This document shows, piece by piece, positions 42,449 to 52,020 of a stretch of 64,000 nt of DNA. The notes under the pieces are model-generated. The model did not search any database, was not told the DNA's origin, and saw only the letters and a list, made by a program, of their open reading frames with translations. Position 1 is the first letter of the stretch. The number at the start of each line of letters is the position of its first letter. The position numbers and the translations under genes were made by a program. The DNA is from Lachnospiraceae bacterium V9D3004 (GTDB lineage: Bacteria > Bacillota > Clostridia > Lachnospirales > Lachnospiraceae), in NCBI GenBank assembly GCA_000621985.1, contig JHWW01000001.1:1-64000 (forward strand). The letters are read 5' to 3'.

Positions 42449-43750
42449 ATGGATCAGTATATTATTATGGGTGGCAAACCGCTTGTTGGGGAAGTAGTAA
42501 TAGAAGGTGCCAAGAATGCGGCGCTCGGAATACTTGCAGGGGCTATAATGGCGGACGAACCCGTTCTTATAGAGAATATACCGGATGTTAACGATGTTAA
42601 TGTACTTCTTGAGGCAATTCAGGGAATTGGAGCAATTGTTGACCGGATTGACAGTCATAAGGTAAGGATCAATGGTGCTACGATCAATTCGGTATATGTT
42701 GATTATGAATATATTAAGAAGATAAGAGGTTCGTACTATCTTCTCGGAGCACTGCTCGGCAAGTTCAAAGAAGCACAGGTTGCTTTGCCGGGAGGCTGTA
42801 ATATCGGAAGCCGTCCGATCGATCAGCATAAGAAAGGATTCGAAGCTCTTGGTGCAGTCGTTAAGATTGAACATGGAGGAATTATTAATGCCAGAGCTGA
42901 TGAGCTTGTTGGCAATCATATATATCTTGATGTGGTGTCTGTTGGTGCAACGATCAATATCATGCTTGTTGCAAGCAGGGCCAAAGGTAAGACGATAATC
43001 GAGAATGCTGCAAAAGAACCGCATATCGTTGATGTTGCGAACTTCCTTAACAGCATGGGAGCCAACATCAAAGGTGCCGGAACGGATGTTATCAGGATTA
43101 AGGGTGTTGACAGTCTTCACGGCAGTGATTACTCGATAATACCGGATCAGATAGAAGCAGGAACATTTATGCTGGCAGCCGCAGCCACTAAGGGCGATGT
43201 GCTTATCAAGAACGTAATTCCAAAGCATCTTGATGCAATAACCGCAAAACTTGTGGAGATCGGCTGTGAGGTTGAAGAGTTTGACGATGCGGTAAGAGTA
43301 GTTGCTAAGAAACGACTGGGACATACGAATGTAAAGACACTTCCGTATCCCGGATTCCCGACTGATATGCAGCCGCAGATCGCAACGTTGCTCGCACTCT
43401 CCGAAGGAACAAGTGTTGTGACAGAGAGCATATTTGAGAACAGGTTCAAATATGTGGATGAGCTTGCAAGAATGGGTGCGGATATCAAGGTTGAGGGCAA
43501 TATGGCCGTGATCAACGGAGTCGAGAAGTTAATGGGTGCTGCTGTAAGTTCACCGGATCTTCGTGCCGGAGCGGCGCTTGTTATCGCAGGACTTGTTGCG
43601 GAAGGTGTTACTATTCTTGATCAGATTGAATATATAGAACGCGGATATGAGCGTTTCCACGAAAAACTTGCATCTCTCGGCGCAAGCATGGAGAAGATTA
43701 ATATCAATGACGAGAGAGCTATCAAGAAGTTCAAGTTAAGAGTAAGCTGA
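42449..43750 (+). CDS. murA: UDP-N-acetylglucosamine 1-carboxyvinyltransferase
   Basis: First committed step of peptidoglycan synthesis: transfers enolpyruvate from PEP to UDP-GlcNAc in the cytoplasm. 433 residues, usual length. Visible: the KNAALG motif (K22-N23) and active-site Cys117 in LPGGCNIGSRPIDQH; the cysteine means the enzyme should be sensitive to fosfomycin-type inactivation. The C-terminal IERGYERFHEKLASLGA is typical. RBS GAGGTG precedes the ATG by about 7 bases. Monocistronic, with its own promoter and a following hairpin. Confidence 0.96.
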   Translation: MDQYIIMGGKPLVGEVVIEGAKNAALGILAGAIMADEPVLIENIPDVNDVNVLLEAIQGIGAIVDRIDSHKVRINGATINSVYVDYEYIKKIRGSYYLLGALLGKFKEAQVALPGGCNIGSRPIDQHKKGFEALGAVVKIEHGGIINARADELVGNHIYLDVVSVGATINIMLVASRAKGKTIIENAAKEPHIVDVANFLNSMGANIKGAGTDVIRIKGVDSLHGSDYSIIPDQIEAGTFMLAAAATKGDVLIKNVIPKHLDAITAKLVEIGCEVEEFDDAVRVVAKKRLGHTNVKTLPYPGFPTDMQPQIATLLALSEGTSVVTESIFENRFKYVDELARMGADIKVEGNMAVINGVEKLMGAAVSSPDLRAGAALVIAGLVAEGVTILDQIEYIERGYERFHEKLASLGASMEKININDERAIKKFKLRVS

Positions 43751-43776
43751 TAAGTTACGGATATAATATGTACCTT

Positions 43777-43806
43777 ATGCCCCTGGTATACTTAGGGGCA
43801 TTTGAC
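43777..43806 (+). terminator. Probable murA terminator
   Basis: ATGCCCCT (43777-43784) pairs with AGGGGCAT (43794-43801), then TTTGACTTG. The T-tract is short. Confidence 0.5.
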
Positions 43807-43844
43807 TTGTAAAAATATTTAATCATATCTTGGAGGAATTACTT

Positions 43845-45107
43845 ATGAAGGATGAAACATTATGTCTGCATGCCGGTTATGCGCCTGAAGACGGCGGCCC
43901 CGGAGTTATGCCAATAGTTCAGAGTACAACTTACAGATTCAAATCTACGGAACACATCGGTGATCTGTTCAATCTGCCTAATGAATACATGTATTCAAGA
44001 TTTGCCAATCCGACCGTTGATGCGGTAGAGAAGAAGATTGCAGAGTTTGAAGGCGGTGTTGGAGCAATGTGCACAACATCAGGTCAGGCTGCGTCTCTTT
44101 TGTCGGTGTTGAATCTGTGTTCGGCAGGAGACAGTTTCATAAGCACGTCAACTATATATGGCGGAACCGTCAACCTCTTTGCGGTTACACTTAAGAGATT
44201 CGGTATTGAGTGTATATTCGTTGATCCCGAAGCTTCGGAAGAAGAACTTCAGGCGGCTGTAAAGCCCAATACCAGGCTTGTGTTCGGTGAGACACTTGCC
44301 AATCCGGCGCTTACAGTGCTTGATATTGAAAAATTCGCTTCATTTGCACATAAGAATGATATACCGCTTATCATTGATAATACATTTGCGACTCCGTATC
44401 TGTGTAAGCCTATCGAGCATGGTGCGGATATAGTTGTTCATTCCACTTCGAAATATATGGATGGTCACGCTCTTCAGATCGGAGGAGTTATAGTAGACGG
44501 TGGCAAGTTCGATTGGACTAACGGAAAGTTCCCCGAATTCACCGAGCCCGACGAATCCTATCATGGAATAGTATATTCCGAAACATTCGGCAATATGGCA
44601 TATATTATTAAAGCGAGAATGCAGCTTATGAGAGATATCGGCGCATATCCGGCTGCTCATTCGGCATTTCTTCTTAATCTCGGACTTGAGACATTGCCGA
44701 TAAGAATGGATAGATATTGCAGCAATGCGATCAAGGTAGCCGAGTATTTTAAAAAGTCAGATAAGATAGACAAAGTGACTTATCCGGGACTTCCGGATGA
44801 TCCGTATCATGAACTTGCAAAGAAATATCTTCCGAAGGGTACGAGCGGAGTTATCGCTATTCATATCAAGGGCGGCAAAGCGGCAGCAGTTAAGTTCATG
44901 GACGGCTTAAAGCTTGCAAGCAAGGAAGTTCACGTTGCAGATATAAGGACCTGCGTGCTTCATCCCGCAACCGCAACCCACAGACAGCTTACCGACGAAC
45001 AGCTTATCGCATGCGGAATTGATCCGGGACTTATAAGATTCTCTGTCGGACTTGAGAATGTAGAAGATATAATTGAAGATATTGAACAGGCATTTAAGAA
45101 TATGTAG
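43845..45107 (+). CDS. metY: O-acetylhomoserine sulfhydrylase (Cys/Met metabolism PLP enzyme)
   Basis: Predicted to convert O-acetylhomoserine plus sulfide to homocysteine. 420 residues. Family features: LCLHAGY at the start, MYSRFANPT, TSGQAA, YGGT, the DNTFATPYLC strand, and PLP lysine K203 in HSTSKYMDGH. The length and the insertion after the lysine (GGKFDWTNGKFPEFTEPD) fit the longer sulfhydrylase branch rather than cystathionine synthase. ATG 43845 is chosen for TGGAGGAAT at 43831-43839. The proS gene follows after 21 bases. Confidence 0.9.
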   Translation: MKDETLCLHAGYAPEDGGPGVMPIVQSTTYRFKSTEHIGDLFNLPNEYMYSRFANPTVDAVEKKIAEFEGGVGAMCTTSGQAASLLSVLNLCSAGDSFISTSTIYGGTVNLFAVTLKRFGIECIFVDPEASEEELQAAVKPNTRLVFGETLANPALTVLDIEKFASFAHKNDIPLIIDNTFATPYLCKPIEHGADIVVHSTSKYMDGHALQIGGVIVDGGKFDWTNGKFPEFTEPDESYHGIVYSETFGNMAYIIKARMQLMRDIGAYPAAHSAFLLNLGLETLPIRMDRYCSNAIKVAEYFKKSDKIDKVTYPGLPDDPYHELAKKYLPKGTSGVIAIHIKGGKAAAVKFMDGLKLASKEVHVADIRTCVLHPATATHRQLTDEQLIACGIDPGLIRFSVGLENVEDIIEDIEQAFKNM

Positions 45108-45128
45108 ATTATAGAAAGGATTATACAA

Positions 45129-46568
45129 ATGGCTAAAGAAAAGAAACTTGTAGAAGCAATTACCCCGATGGACGAGGATTTTGCAAAATGGTACACCGAT
45201 GTTGTTAAAAATGCTGAACTTATAGAATATTCAGGAATAAAGGGATGTATGATCTTACGTCCGAACGGATATGCGATCTGGGAGAATATTCAGAAGGAAC
45301 TTGACAGAAGATTCAAGGAAACAGGCGTTGAGAATGTGTACATGCCTATGTTCATTCCCGAGAGCCTTCTTCAGAGAGAGAAGGAACATGTTGAAGGATT
45401 TGCACCTGAGGTGGCATGGGTCACCCACGGTGGAAATGAAGAGCTTACAGAGAGATTGTGTGTAAGACCTACTTCAGAGACTCTGTTCTGCGATCTGTAC
45501 TCCAATATAGTTCAGTCATACAGAGATCTGCCGAAAGTATATAATCAGTGGTGTTCTGTTGTAAGATGGGAGAAGACCACAAGACCGTTCCTTCGTACAG
45601 CCGAATTCTTATGGCAGGAAGGACATACAGCTCATGCAACCGCTGAAGAAGCAGAAGAGAGAACGATACAGATGCTTAACGTATATGCTGATTTCTGTGA
45701 GGAAGTTCTTGCAATTCCGCTTCTCAAGGGACGAAAGACCGATAAAGAGAAGTTTGCAGGTGCCAAGGCAACTTATACTATCGAAGCAATGATGCATGAC
45801 GGTAAAGCACTTCAGTCCGGTACAAGCCATAATTTCGGTGACGGATTTGCACAGGCTTTCGGTATCCAGTATACAGATAAAGACAATTCACTTAAGTATG
45901 TTCATCAGACATCTTGGGGAATGTCCACAAGAATAATCGGTGCGATCATCATGGTTCACGGAGATGATTCAGGGCTTGTGCTTCCGCCGAGGATCGCTCC
46001 TACACAGGCAGTGGTCATTCCTATCGCAGCCCATAAGGAAGGTGTTCTTGACGAGGCTCGTAAGCTTAAGTATGTCATCGAGGCAGCTGGAATAAGAGTC
46101 AAGCTTGATGATTCCGATAAGAGTCCGGGATGGAAGTTCTCCGAACAGGAGATAGTTGGTATACCGGCACGTATTGAGATCGGACCTAAGGATATAGAGG
46201 CAGGACAGTGCGTAATAGTCCGCCGTGATAACAGAGAGAAGACTGTAGTTGCTATAGCTGATGCAGCCGCTGAACTTCAGAGAGTTCTTGATGAAGAGCA
46301 GAAGGATATGTTTGAGCGTGCTAAGAAGCATCTGTATGACAATCTGTTCGAAGCAAAAGATTATGAGACATTTAAGGATACAATTGCCAACAAGCCGGGC
46401 TTTGTTAAGGCAATGTGGTGCGGCGAGCTTGAGTGTGAGCTTAAGATCAAGGAGGATACAACCGCAACTTCAAGATGTATGCCGTTTGAGCAGGAGCAGA
46501 TCTCGGACGTTTGCGTATGCTGCGGCAAGCCGGCTAAGAAAATGGTGTATTGGGGCAAGGCATATTAA
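45129..46568 (+). CDS. proS: prolyl-tRNA synthetase, archaeal/eukaryotic type
   Basis: 479 residues, class II synthetase without the bacterial editing insertion. Motif 2 region [26 protein letters not shown], motif 3 [24 protein letters not shown]. The C-terminal extension holds a zinc-type cysteine set (SRCMPF ... CVCCGKPA) ending KMVYWGKAY, the mark of the archaeal-like ProS found in many Clostridia. RBS GAAAGGAT at 45114-45121. Likely co-transcribed with metY. No T-box leader fits in the 21-base gap. Confidence 0.96.
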   Translation: MAKEKKLVEAITPMDEDFAKWYTDVVKNAELIEYSGIKGCMILRPNGYAIWENIQKELDRRFKETGVENVYMPMFIPESLLQREKEHVEGFAPEVAWVTHGGNEELTERLCVRPTSETLFCDLYSNIVQSYRDLPKVYNQWCSVVRWEKTTRPFLRTAEFLWQEGHTAHATAEEAEERTIQMLNVYADFCEEVLAIPLLKGRKTDKEKFAGAKATYTIEAMMHDGKALQSGTSHNFGDGFAQAFGIQYTDKDNSLKYVHQTSWGMSTRIIGAIIMVHGDDSGLVLPPRIAPTQAVVIPIAAHKEGVLDEARKLKYVIEAAGIRVKLDDSDKSPGWKFSEQEIVGIPARIEIGPKDIEAGQCVIVRRDNREKTVVAIADAAAELQRVLDEEQKDMFERAKKHLYDNLFEAKDYETFKDTIANKPGFVKAMWCGELECELKIKEDTTATSRCMPFEQEQISDVCVCCGKPAKKMVYWGKAY

Positions 46569-46574
46569 TGCCCT

Positions 46575-46765
46575 GGGGTGCTGAACAATATTTTTTTGGA
46601 ATGCTCTAATGAAAATCGGAAACGTGACGATAAATATAATAACAAAATAAAAAAGCATTAAAAAAAGAATAAAACGCCTAATAATACATCATTTTTACTC
46701 CTAAAAAATGAAGCAGAAAATCCTCTTCAGATGGTCAGACGGGCAGCGCAATGAGTGGGGTGCTG
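46575..46765. repeat. Two direct copies of GGGGTGCTG flanking an A/T-rich spacer
   Basis: GGGGTGCTG occurs at 46575-46583, 7 bases after the proS stop, and again at 46757-46765. The 170 bases between are A/T-rich with no supported gene. The 9-mer is the terminal sequence of the palindromic elements at 36458-36603 and 48338-48369. Confidence 0.5.
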
Positions 46766-46801
46766 TCCGTGGCTATCGACTATTTTTTTTGTAGAGAAAA
46801 A

Positions 46802-46978
46802 CTATCTAAACTGATTACTTTCTTTGTCATAAGTGTAATCGATCGCAGCTAATTTTTCCACGATCATATTAATATCGATATTGAGAGAATCACATAATTC
46901 ATCAAGGTTTGAATAGTTATCCCGAAGCTGTGTATTTATATAACTTAACAGAATGACCGGATCGTTTGGTATGCTCAT
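46802..46978 (-). CDS. DUF4250 family small protein
   Basis: 58 residues, beginning MSIPNDPVILLSYINTQLRD and ending DKESNQFR. The N-terminal PxDPVxLLSxxNTxLRD, the central YSNLDELCDSL and the final IDYTYDKESNQF match the DUF4250 family as I know it. The protein is probably helical with a winged-helix-like size; function unknown. AGGAGGC on the minus strand (46991-46985) precedes the ATG by 6 bases. Isolated, pointing towards proS. Confidence 0.8.
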   Translation of the reverse strand: MSIPNDPVILLSYINTQLRDNYSNLDELCDSLNIDINMIVEKLAAIDYTYDKESNQFR

Positions 46979-47167
46979 GCTTATGCCTCCTGTGATATAA
47001 AAATGTTGCGCTTAGATTTTAACATTAATGTGAGGGAGATGCAAGATAACACGGTTTTCCCCAGAAATATGGTTACAATATAAAAACCGCTAAATGTAAA
47101 TCGTCGGTATTACTTCAATATTATAAAAGTGAAATATAGGTTTATATGAAATACGAGGAGACACATT

Positions 47168-47728
47168 ATGTCAAAACAATTATGGAAACCCGGAAATATG
47201 CTCTACCCGCTGCCTGTTGTAATGGTAAGCTGCAGGTGTGGAGAAAAGGACAATATCATAACGGTTGCGTGGGCCGGAACAATATGTACCAATCCGGCTA
47301 TGGTATCAATATCGATAAAAAAGGAAAGATTTTCTTACGATATGATAAAAGAAAGCGGGGAATTTGTAATTAATCTCGTAACGGACAGGCTTGTTCGTGC
47401 TGCCGACTGGTGTGGCGTAAGATCAGGAAAGGACTATGATAAATTCCGTGAGATGAATCTTACAAAAGAAAAAGCAGAGACTGTTGATGCACCGATGATC
47501 GCGGAAAGCCCGGTTAATATCGAATGTGTTGTTGAAGAGATAAAGGAACTGGGAAGTCATGATATGTTCATATCAAGGGTAACAGCTGTAAGAGCTGAAG
47601 AAGGCTATATGGATTCTAAAGGGAAATTCATGCTGAATAACACAGGACTTGTCACGTATTCACACGGAGAATATTTTATGCTTGGGAAAAAACTGGGCAA
47701 ATTCGGTTATTCCGTTAAAAGGCAGTAA
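47168..47728 (+). CDS. flavin reductase family protein (FMN-binding split barrel)
   Basis: 186 residues. The flavin-reductase-like fold is suggested by YPLPVVMVSCRCGEKDNIITVAWAGTICTNPAMVSISIKK at the start (written here as a region, residues about 12-52), followed by SYDMIKESGEFVINLV and a late HGEYFMLGKKLG. Predicted to bind FMN and pass electrons from NAD(P)H; partner unknown. RBS GAGGAG at 47154-47159. Short gap before pth. Confidence 0.88.
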   Translation: MSKQLWKPGNMLYPLPVVMVSCRCGEKDNIITVAWAGTICTNPAMVSISIKKERFSYDMIKESGEFVINLVTDRLVRAADWCGVRSGKDYDKFREMNLTKEKAETVDAPMIAESPVNIECVVEEIKELGSHDMFISRVTAVRAEEGYMDSKGKFMLNNTGLVTYSHGEYFMLGKKLGKFGYSVKRQ

Positions 47729-47767
47729 AATATATACTAACAGTAACCCGATTTTGGAGGAAATGAT

Positions 47768-48334
47768 ATGTATATTATTGTAGGTCTTGGAAATCCCGGT
47801 GTGGAATATGCCGGAACAAGACATAATATGGGATTCAATGTTGTAACGAGAATATCGGATGATTACAATATACCCATAAGAACCAGAGAACACCGTTCAT
47901 TATGTGGCAAGGGGTTCATCGAAGGAGAGAAGGTTCTGCTTGCGATGCCCCAGACTTATATGAACTTAAGCGGGGAAGCCGTTAGGTCTCTGGTTGATTA
48001 TTATAAGATAGATCCCGAAGAGGAACTGATAGTGATATATGATGATATAAGTCTGGATATCGGAAGGATACGTATTCGTGCAAAAGGAAGTGCCGGCGGT
48101 CACAACGGTATCAAGAATATTATTGCTCATCTTGGAACGGATGTGTTCCCGAGGATCAAGATCGGAGTGGGCGATAAGGAATCCGGAAGAGACCTGAGGG
48201 ATCATGTTCTCGGAAGATTCAGTAAGGAAGAAAATGAAAAGATGCGTGAGATGTTGGGCGAAGGCTGCGAAGCCTGCCGCGACCTCATCATGTACGGAAT
48301 CAACGAAGCAATGAACAGGCACAACGGCCATTAA
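47768..48334 (+). CDS. pth: peptidyl-tRNA hydrolase
   Basis: Recycles tRNA by cleaving peptidyl-tRNA dropped from ribosomes. 188 residues, usual length. VGLGNPGVEYAGTRHNMGF holds the catalytic H19 and N20; MPQTYMNLSGEAV and the RIRAKGSAGGHNGIKNII loop are intact. RBS TTGGAGGAAAT. pth followed by mfd is the conserved Firmicutes order. Confidence 0.97.
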   Translation: MYIIVGLGNPGVEYAGTRHNMGFNVVTRISDDYNIPIRTREHRSLCGKGFIEGEKVLLAMPQTYMNLSGEAVRSLVDYYKIDPEEELIVIYDDISLDIGRIRIRAKGSAGGHNGIKNIIAHLGTDVFPRIKIGVGDKESGRDLRDHVLGRFSKEENEKMREMLGEGCEACRDLIMYGINEAMNRHNGH

Positions 48335-48337
48335 GGT

Positions 48338-48369
48338 CAGCACCCCACAACTGACTGCCCGGGGTGCTG
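48338..48369. repeat. Short CAGCACCCC hairpin between pth and mfd
   Basis: CAGCACCCC (48338-48346) and GGGGTGCTG (48361-48369) enclose 14 bases. Same terminal 9-mer as the 146-bp element at 36458-36603. No T-tract follows, so transcription into mfd is probably not stopped. Confidence 0.65.
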
Positions 48370-48391
48370 ATAAAGTAGCGAGGACACTACA

Positions 48392-51300
48392 TTGAAAACA
48401 CTACTTGAACCGCTTAACGAGCTTGCAGAGTTCGTTGAAGCAAAGGACTGTCTGAAAAAGAAACAGACACCGTTACTCATATCGGGGGTGCTTGACACCG
48501 AAAAATGCCATGTGATCGCAGGGCTTGGTTCGGAGTGCCGTTATACCGTAATTATTACCTACAGTGAGAATAAAGCCAGAGAATTATATGACGATATGCG
48601 TCTTTACACAAGGAATGTGTTCATTTATCCTGCCAAAGACGTTATATTTTACAGTGCCGATATACACGGTCATGCAATAGTAAAAGAGAGGATTCAGGTA
48701 ATAGAGAAACTTCTTCAGGGTGAAGAAGCGGTGATAATCACAACTCTTGATTCCGGAATGGAGCACGTGGTGCCTCTGGAGAATCACAGACTTCACGTTC
48801 TGACGCTTGCTGTGGAAGATGAAGTCGATATCAACATATTAAGAAAAGAACTTACCGCCATCGGTTACGAATATGTCAGTCAGGTGGAAAGTCCCGGAAC
48901 ATATGCGATAAGAGGTGGGATCGTTGATGTGTATCCGCTTACAGAAGAAGTTCCCTACAGAATAGAATTATGGGGAGATGAGATCAATCTTATCCATTCA
49001 TTTGATGTTATGAGTCAGCGTTCGGTCGAGGAAGTACGCGAGATAACGATATATGCGGCTTCTGAAGTGATCATGGAAGAAGATCGTATATTGTCAGGTC
49101 TGGCTCATATAGGGGATGATATCAAAAAATACGCCACAAAGTTTCGAAAGGCTCATAATCCGGAAGCAGCGAGAAGACTTGAATTATCATATGATCAGTT
49201 AAAAGAAAATATCGAATATTATCAGGGAATGGCGGGAATAGAAGGATATATTCATTATTTTTATGAGAAAACCGAATCCTTTTTTGATTATTTTCCGGAA
49301 GATACCCTGTTCGTGTTAGATGAGCCTAACAGGTGCTGTGAGCATGTGGAGGCGATCTCTTATGAATTCTCCGAAAGCATGAAAAACAGGTTAGAAAAGG
49401 GATATATACTTCCGTCACAGATGGAAGTATTATATAATGCCTCACAGGTGAATGCCAAAGTTGCATCTAAGAAGCTTGTGATGATGTCCGCAATGGATAA
49501 CAAGCCAAAGCATATTGAGCCGGTGAGCAAATGTTCGCTTTTCGTTCAGGCAGTGAAGTCATATAACAGTAATTTTGAACTTATGACGGAAGACCTGAAA
49601 AGATGGACAAAAAACGGTTACAGAGTACTTGTGCTTTCGCCCTCAAGAACAAGAGCGAAGCGTCTTAGTGAGAATCTTCGTGAATATGACCTGCCTGTAT
49701 TCTACGACGATGATATGGACAGGATACTTAATAAAGGCGAGATAATGACTGCCTACGGTGCAGTGCACAAGGGATTCGAGTATCCCCAGATTCGTTATGC
49801 GGTAATATCCGAGGCTGATATTTTCGGAGAACAAAAACAAAAGAAGAAGAAAAAGAAGAATTATTCGGGAGAAGCGATCCATAATTTTAATGAACTTAAC
49901 GTCGGTGATTATGTGGTGCATGAGAATCACGGACTCGGTATATATCGCGGGATCGAAAAGATCGAAGTAGAAAAGATAATCAAGGATTATCTTAAGATAG
50001 AATATGCAAAGGACAGTGTACTCTACATTCCCGCAACGGGGCTTGACGTGCTTCAGAAGTATTCAAGCGCCGATTCAGGAGGAAGGAAACCGAAGCTTAA
50101 CAGCCTTAATTCAAATGAATGGAACAGGACCAAACAGAGAGTCCGTTCCGAAGTAAAAGATATTGCCGCAGATCTTGTGAGACTGTATGCAAAGAGACAG
50201 GAAAAGAAAGGATTTGCATTCGGTACCGATACGGTATGGCAGCAGGAATTCGAAGAGTTGTTCCCTTATGAGGAGACGGAAGACCAGTTAAGCGCCATTG
50301 AAGATACCAAGCGTGATATGGAGAGTTCAAGGATAATGGACCGCCTTATATGCGGAGACGTAGGTTACGGTAAGACCGAGATCGCCATACGTGCGGCATT
50401 CAAAGCGGTGTCGGACGGAAAGCAGGTTGCATATCTCGTTCCGACGACTATACTTGCACAGCAGCATTATAATACATTTGTGCAGAGAATGAAGGATTAT
50501 CCCGTCACTATAGAGATGCTGTCCAGATTCAGGACTCCCACAGAGGTCAAAAGATCAATTGAAAAGCTGAAAAAAGGCAAACTTGATATTGTTATAGGAA
50601 CTCACAGACTGTTATCAAAAGACGTGTCATTTAAAGATCTGGGACTTCTTATAATCGATGAGGAACAAAGATTCGGCGTAAGCCATAAAGAAAAGATCAA
50701 GCAGATGAAAGAAAGCGTGGATGTACTTACGTTATCTGCAACGCCGATACCGAGAACACTTCATATGAGTCTTGTCGGAATCCGCGATATGAGTGTGCTT
50801 GAAGAACCGCCGATGGACAGACTTCCCGTACAGACATTCGTGCTCGAATATAATGAAGAGATCGTAAGAGAAGCGATCAACAGAGAGCTTTCAAGGGGCG
50901 GACAGGTGTATTACGTATATAACAATATACAGAATATTGATGTTATAACCAACATGGTTGCTGCACTTGTTCCCGAAGCAAGGGTTGTATTTGCACATGG
51001 AAGAATGGGTGAACGTACGCTTGAGAATATAATGTTTGATTTTATACACGGCGACATAGATGTGCTTGTATCTACAACAATTATTGAAACCGGACTTGAT
51101 ATATCCAATGTAAATACTATAATAATAGATGGTGCGGAAAGAATGGGACTTGCCCAGTTGTACCAGTTAAGAGGAAGGGTAGGCAGAACTAACCGGAACG
51201 CATACGCTTTCCTGATGTACAAAAGAGATAAGGTACTTAAGGAAATAGCTGAGAAAAGACTTGAGGCTATAAAGGAATTCACAGACCTTGGAAGCGGCTT

Positions 51301-51973
51301 TAAGATAGCGATGCGCGATCTTGAGATAAGGGGCGCAGGCAATATCCTGGGCGTTGAGCAGCACGGACACATAGAAGCCGTAGGTTATGATATGTATTGC
51401 AAGATGCTTAATGAAGCCGTGCAGATGTTAAAAGGTGAGAAGACTGAAGACAAATACGAATTCGAAACTTCCGTTGATATGGATGTGGATGCATACATTC
51501 CGGCTTCATATATTAAGAGTGAATTCCAGAGACTTGAGATATATAAGAGGATCGCTGACATCGAGAATGAAAATGAACTTCTTGACAGACAGGACGAGCT
51601 GCTTGACAGATTCGGTGATTATCCCGAACCGGTAGGCAATCTTATGGAGATTGCGCTTATTAAGGCAATGGCGCATAATGTATATATAGCCCAGGTCATT
51701 TATAAGAAGCAAAAGATCAATACGGGTGCGGGAGCCGTGCAGTATATCAATGTGGTTCCATGCAGTAATGCTCCGTATGTATATGAGAATATTCCGCGCC
51801 TTATCGAAGGAGAGAATAAAAAGCTTAAGATCGAACAGGGCAGTACCCCACAATTCGTGTACAGGCTTGAACAGGACGGAGATATATTTACTCAGATCAA
51901 GGGCCTTCTTGACAGGATGAAAGTTATATGTCTTGAAGAGGAAACTGTTAATGCTCATGCATCCGGTGATTAA
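48392..51973 (+). CDS. mfd: transcription-repair coupling factor
   Basis: Removes RNA polymerase stalled at lesions and recruits UvrA. 1193 residues, full length. UvrB-homology N-terminus (about 1-400), a Lys-rich linker (QKKKKKK near 485), the CarD-like polymerase-interaction domain (VGDYVVHENHGLGIYRGIEK), and the translocase with Walker A CGDVGYGKTE, DEEQRFG Walker B and the QLRGRVGRTNRNAYAF motif; TRCF C-terminal domain at the end. Start is TTG 48392, with AGGA at 48380-48383; no better ATG is available nearby. Confidence 0.96.
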   Translation: MKTLLEPLNELAEFVEAKDCLKKKQTPLLISGVLDTEKCHVIAGLGSECRYTVIITYSENKARELYDDMRLYTRNVFIYPAKDVIFYSADIHGHAIVKERIQVIEKLLQGEEAVIITTLDSGMEHVVPLENHRLHVLTLAVEDEVDINILRKELTAIGYEYVSQVESPGTYAIRGGIVDVYPLTEEVPYRIELWGDEINLIHSFDVMSQRSVEEVREITIYAASEVIMEEDRILSGLAHIGDDIKKYATKFRKAHNPEAARRLELSYDQLKENIEYYQGMAGIEGYIHYFYEKTESFFDYFPEDTLFVLDEPNRCCEHVEAISYEFSESMKNRLEKGYILPSQMEVLYNASQVNAKVASKKLVMMSAMDNKPKHIEPVSKCSLFVQAVKSYNSNFELMTEDLKRWTKNGYRVLVLSPSRTRAKRLSENLREYDLPVFYDDDMDRILNKGEIMTAYGAVHKGFEYPQIRYAVISEADIFGEQKQKKKKKKNYSGEAIHNFNELNVGDYVVHENHGLGIYRGIEKIEVEKIIKDYLKIEYAKDSVLYIPATGLDVLQKYSSADSGGRKPKLNSLNSNEWNRTKQRVRSEVKDIAADLVRLYAKRQEKKGFAFGTDTVWQQEFEELFPYEETEDQLSAIEDTKRDMESSRIMDRLICGDVGYGKTEIAIRAAFKAVSDGKQVAYLVPTTILAQQHYNTFVQRMKDYPVTIEMLSRFRTPTEVKRSIEKLKKGKLDIVIGTHRLLSKDVSFKDLGLLIIDEEQRFGVSHKEKIKQMKESVDVLTLSATPIPRTLHMSLVGIRDMSVLEEPPMDRLPVQTFVLEYNEEIVREAINRELSRGGQVYYVYNNIQNIDVITNMVAALVPEARVVFAHGRMGERTLENIMFDFIHGDIDVLVSTTIIETGLDISNVNTIIIDGAERMGLAQLYQLRGRVGRTNRNAYAFLMYKRDKVLKEIAEKRLEAIKEFTDLGSGFKIAMRDLEIRGAGNILGVEQHGHIEAVGYDMYCKMLNEAVQMLKGEKTEDKYEFETSVDMDVDAYIPASYIKSEFQRLEIYKRIADIENENELLDRQDELLDRFGDYPEPVGNLMEIALIKAMAHNVYIAQVIYKKQKINTGAGAVQYINVVPCSNAPYVYENIPRLIEGENKKLKIEQGSTPQFVYRLEQDGDIFTQIKGLLDRMKVICLEEETVNAHASGD

Positions 51974-52020
51974 ATATACAAGTTGCAGGTGATGAAGAAT
52001 AATCTTGTGGAGGATATAAA

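Noticed and set aside
42374-43324. 316-codon minus-strand frame opposite murA
   Set aside because: murA is certain on the plus strand; the antisense protein has no recognisable features.
45108-45128. T-box or other leader for proS
   Set aside because: Only 21 bases separate metY and proS; there is no room for a leader RNA.
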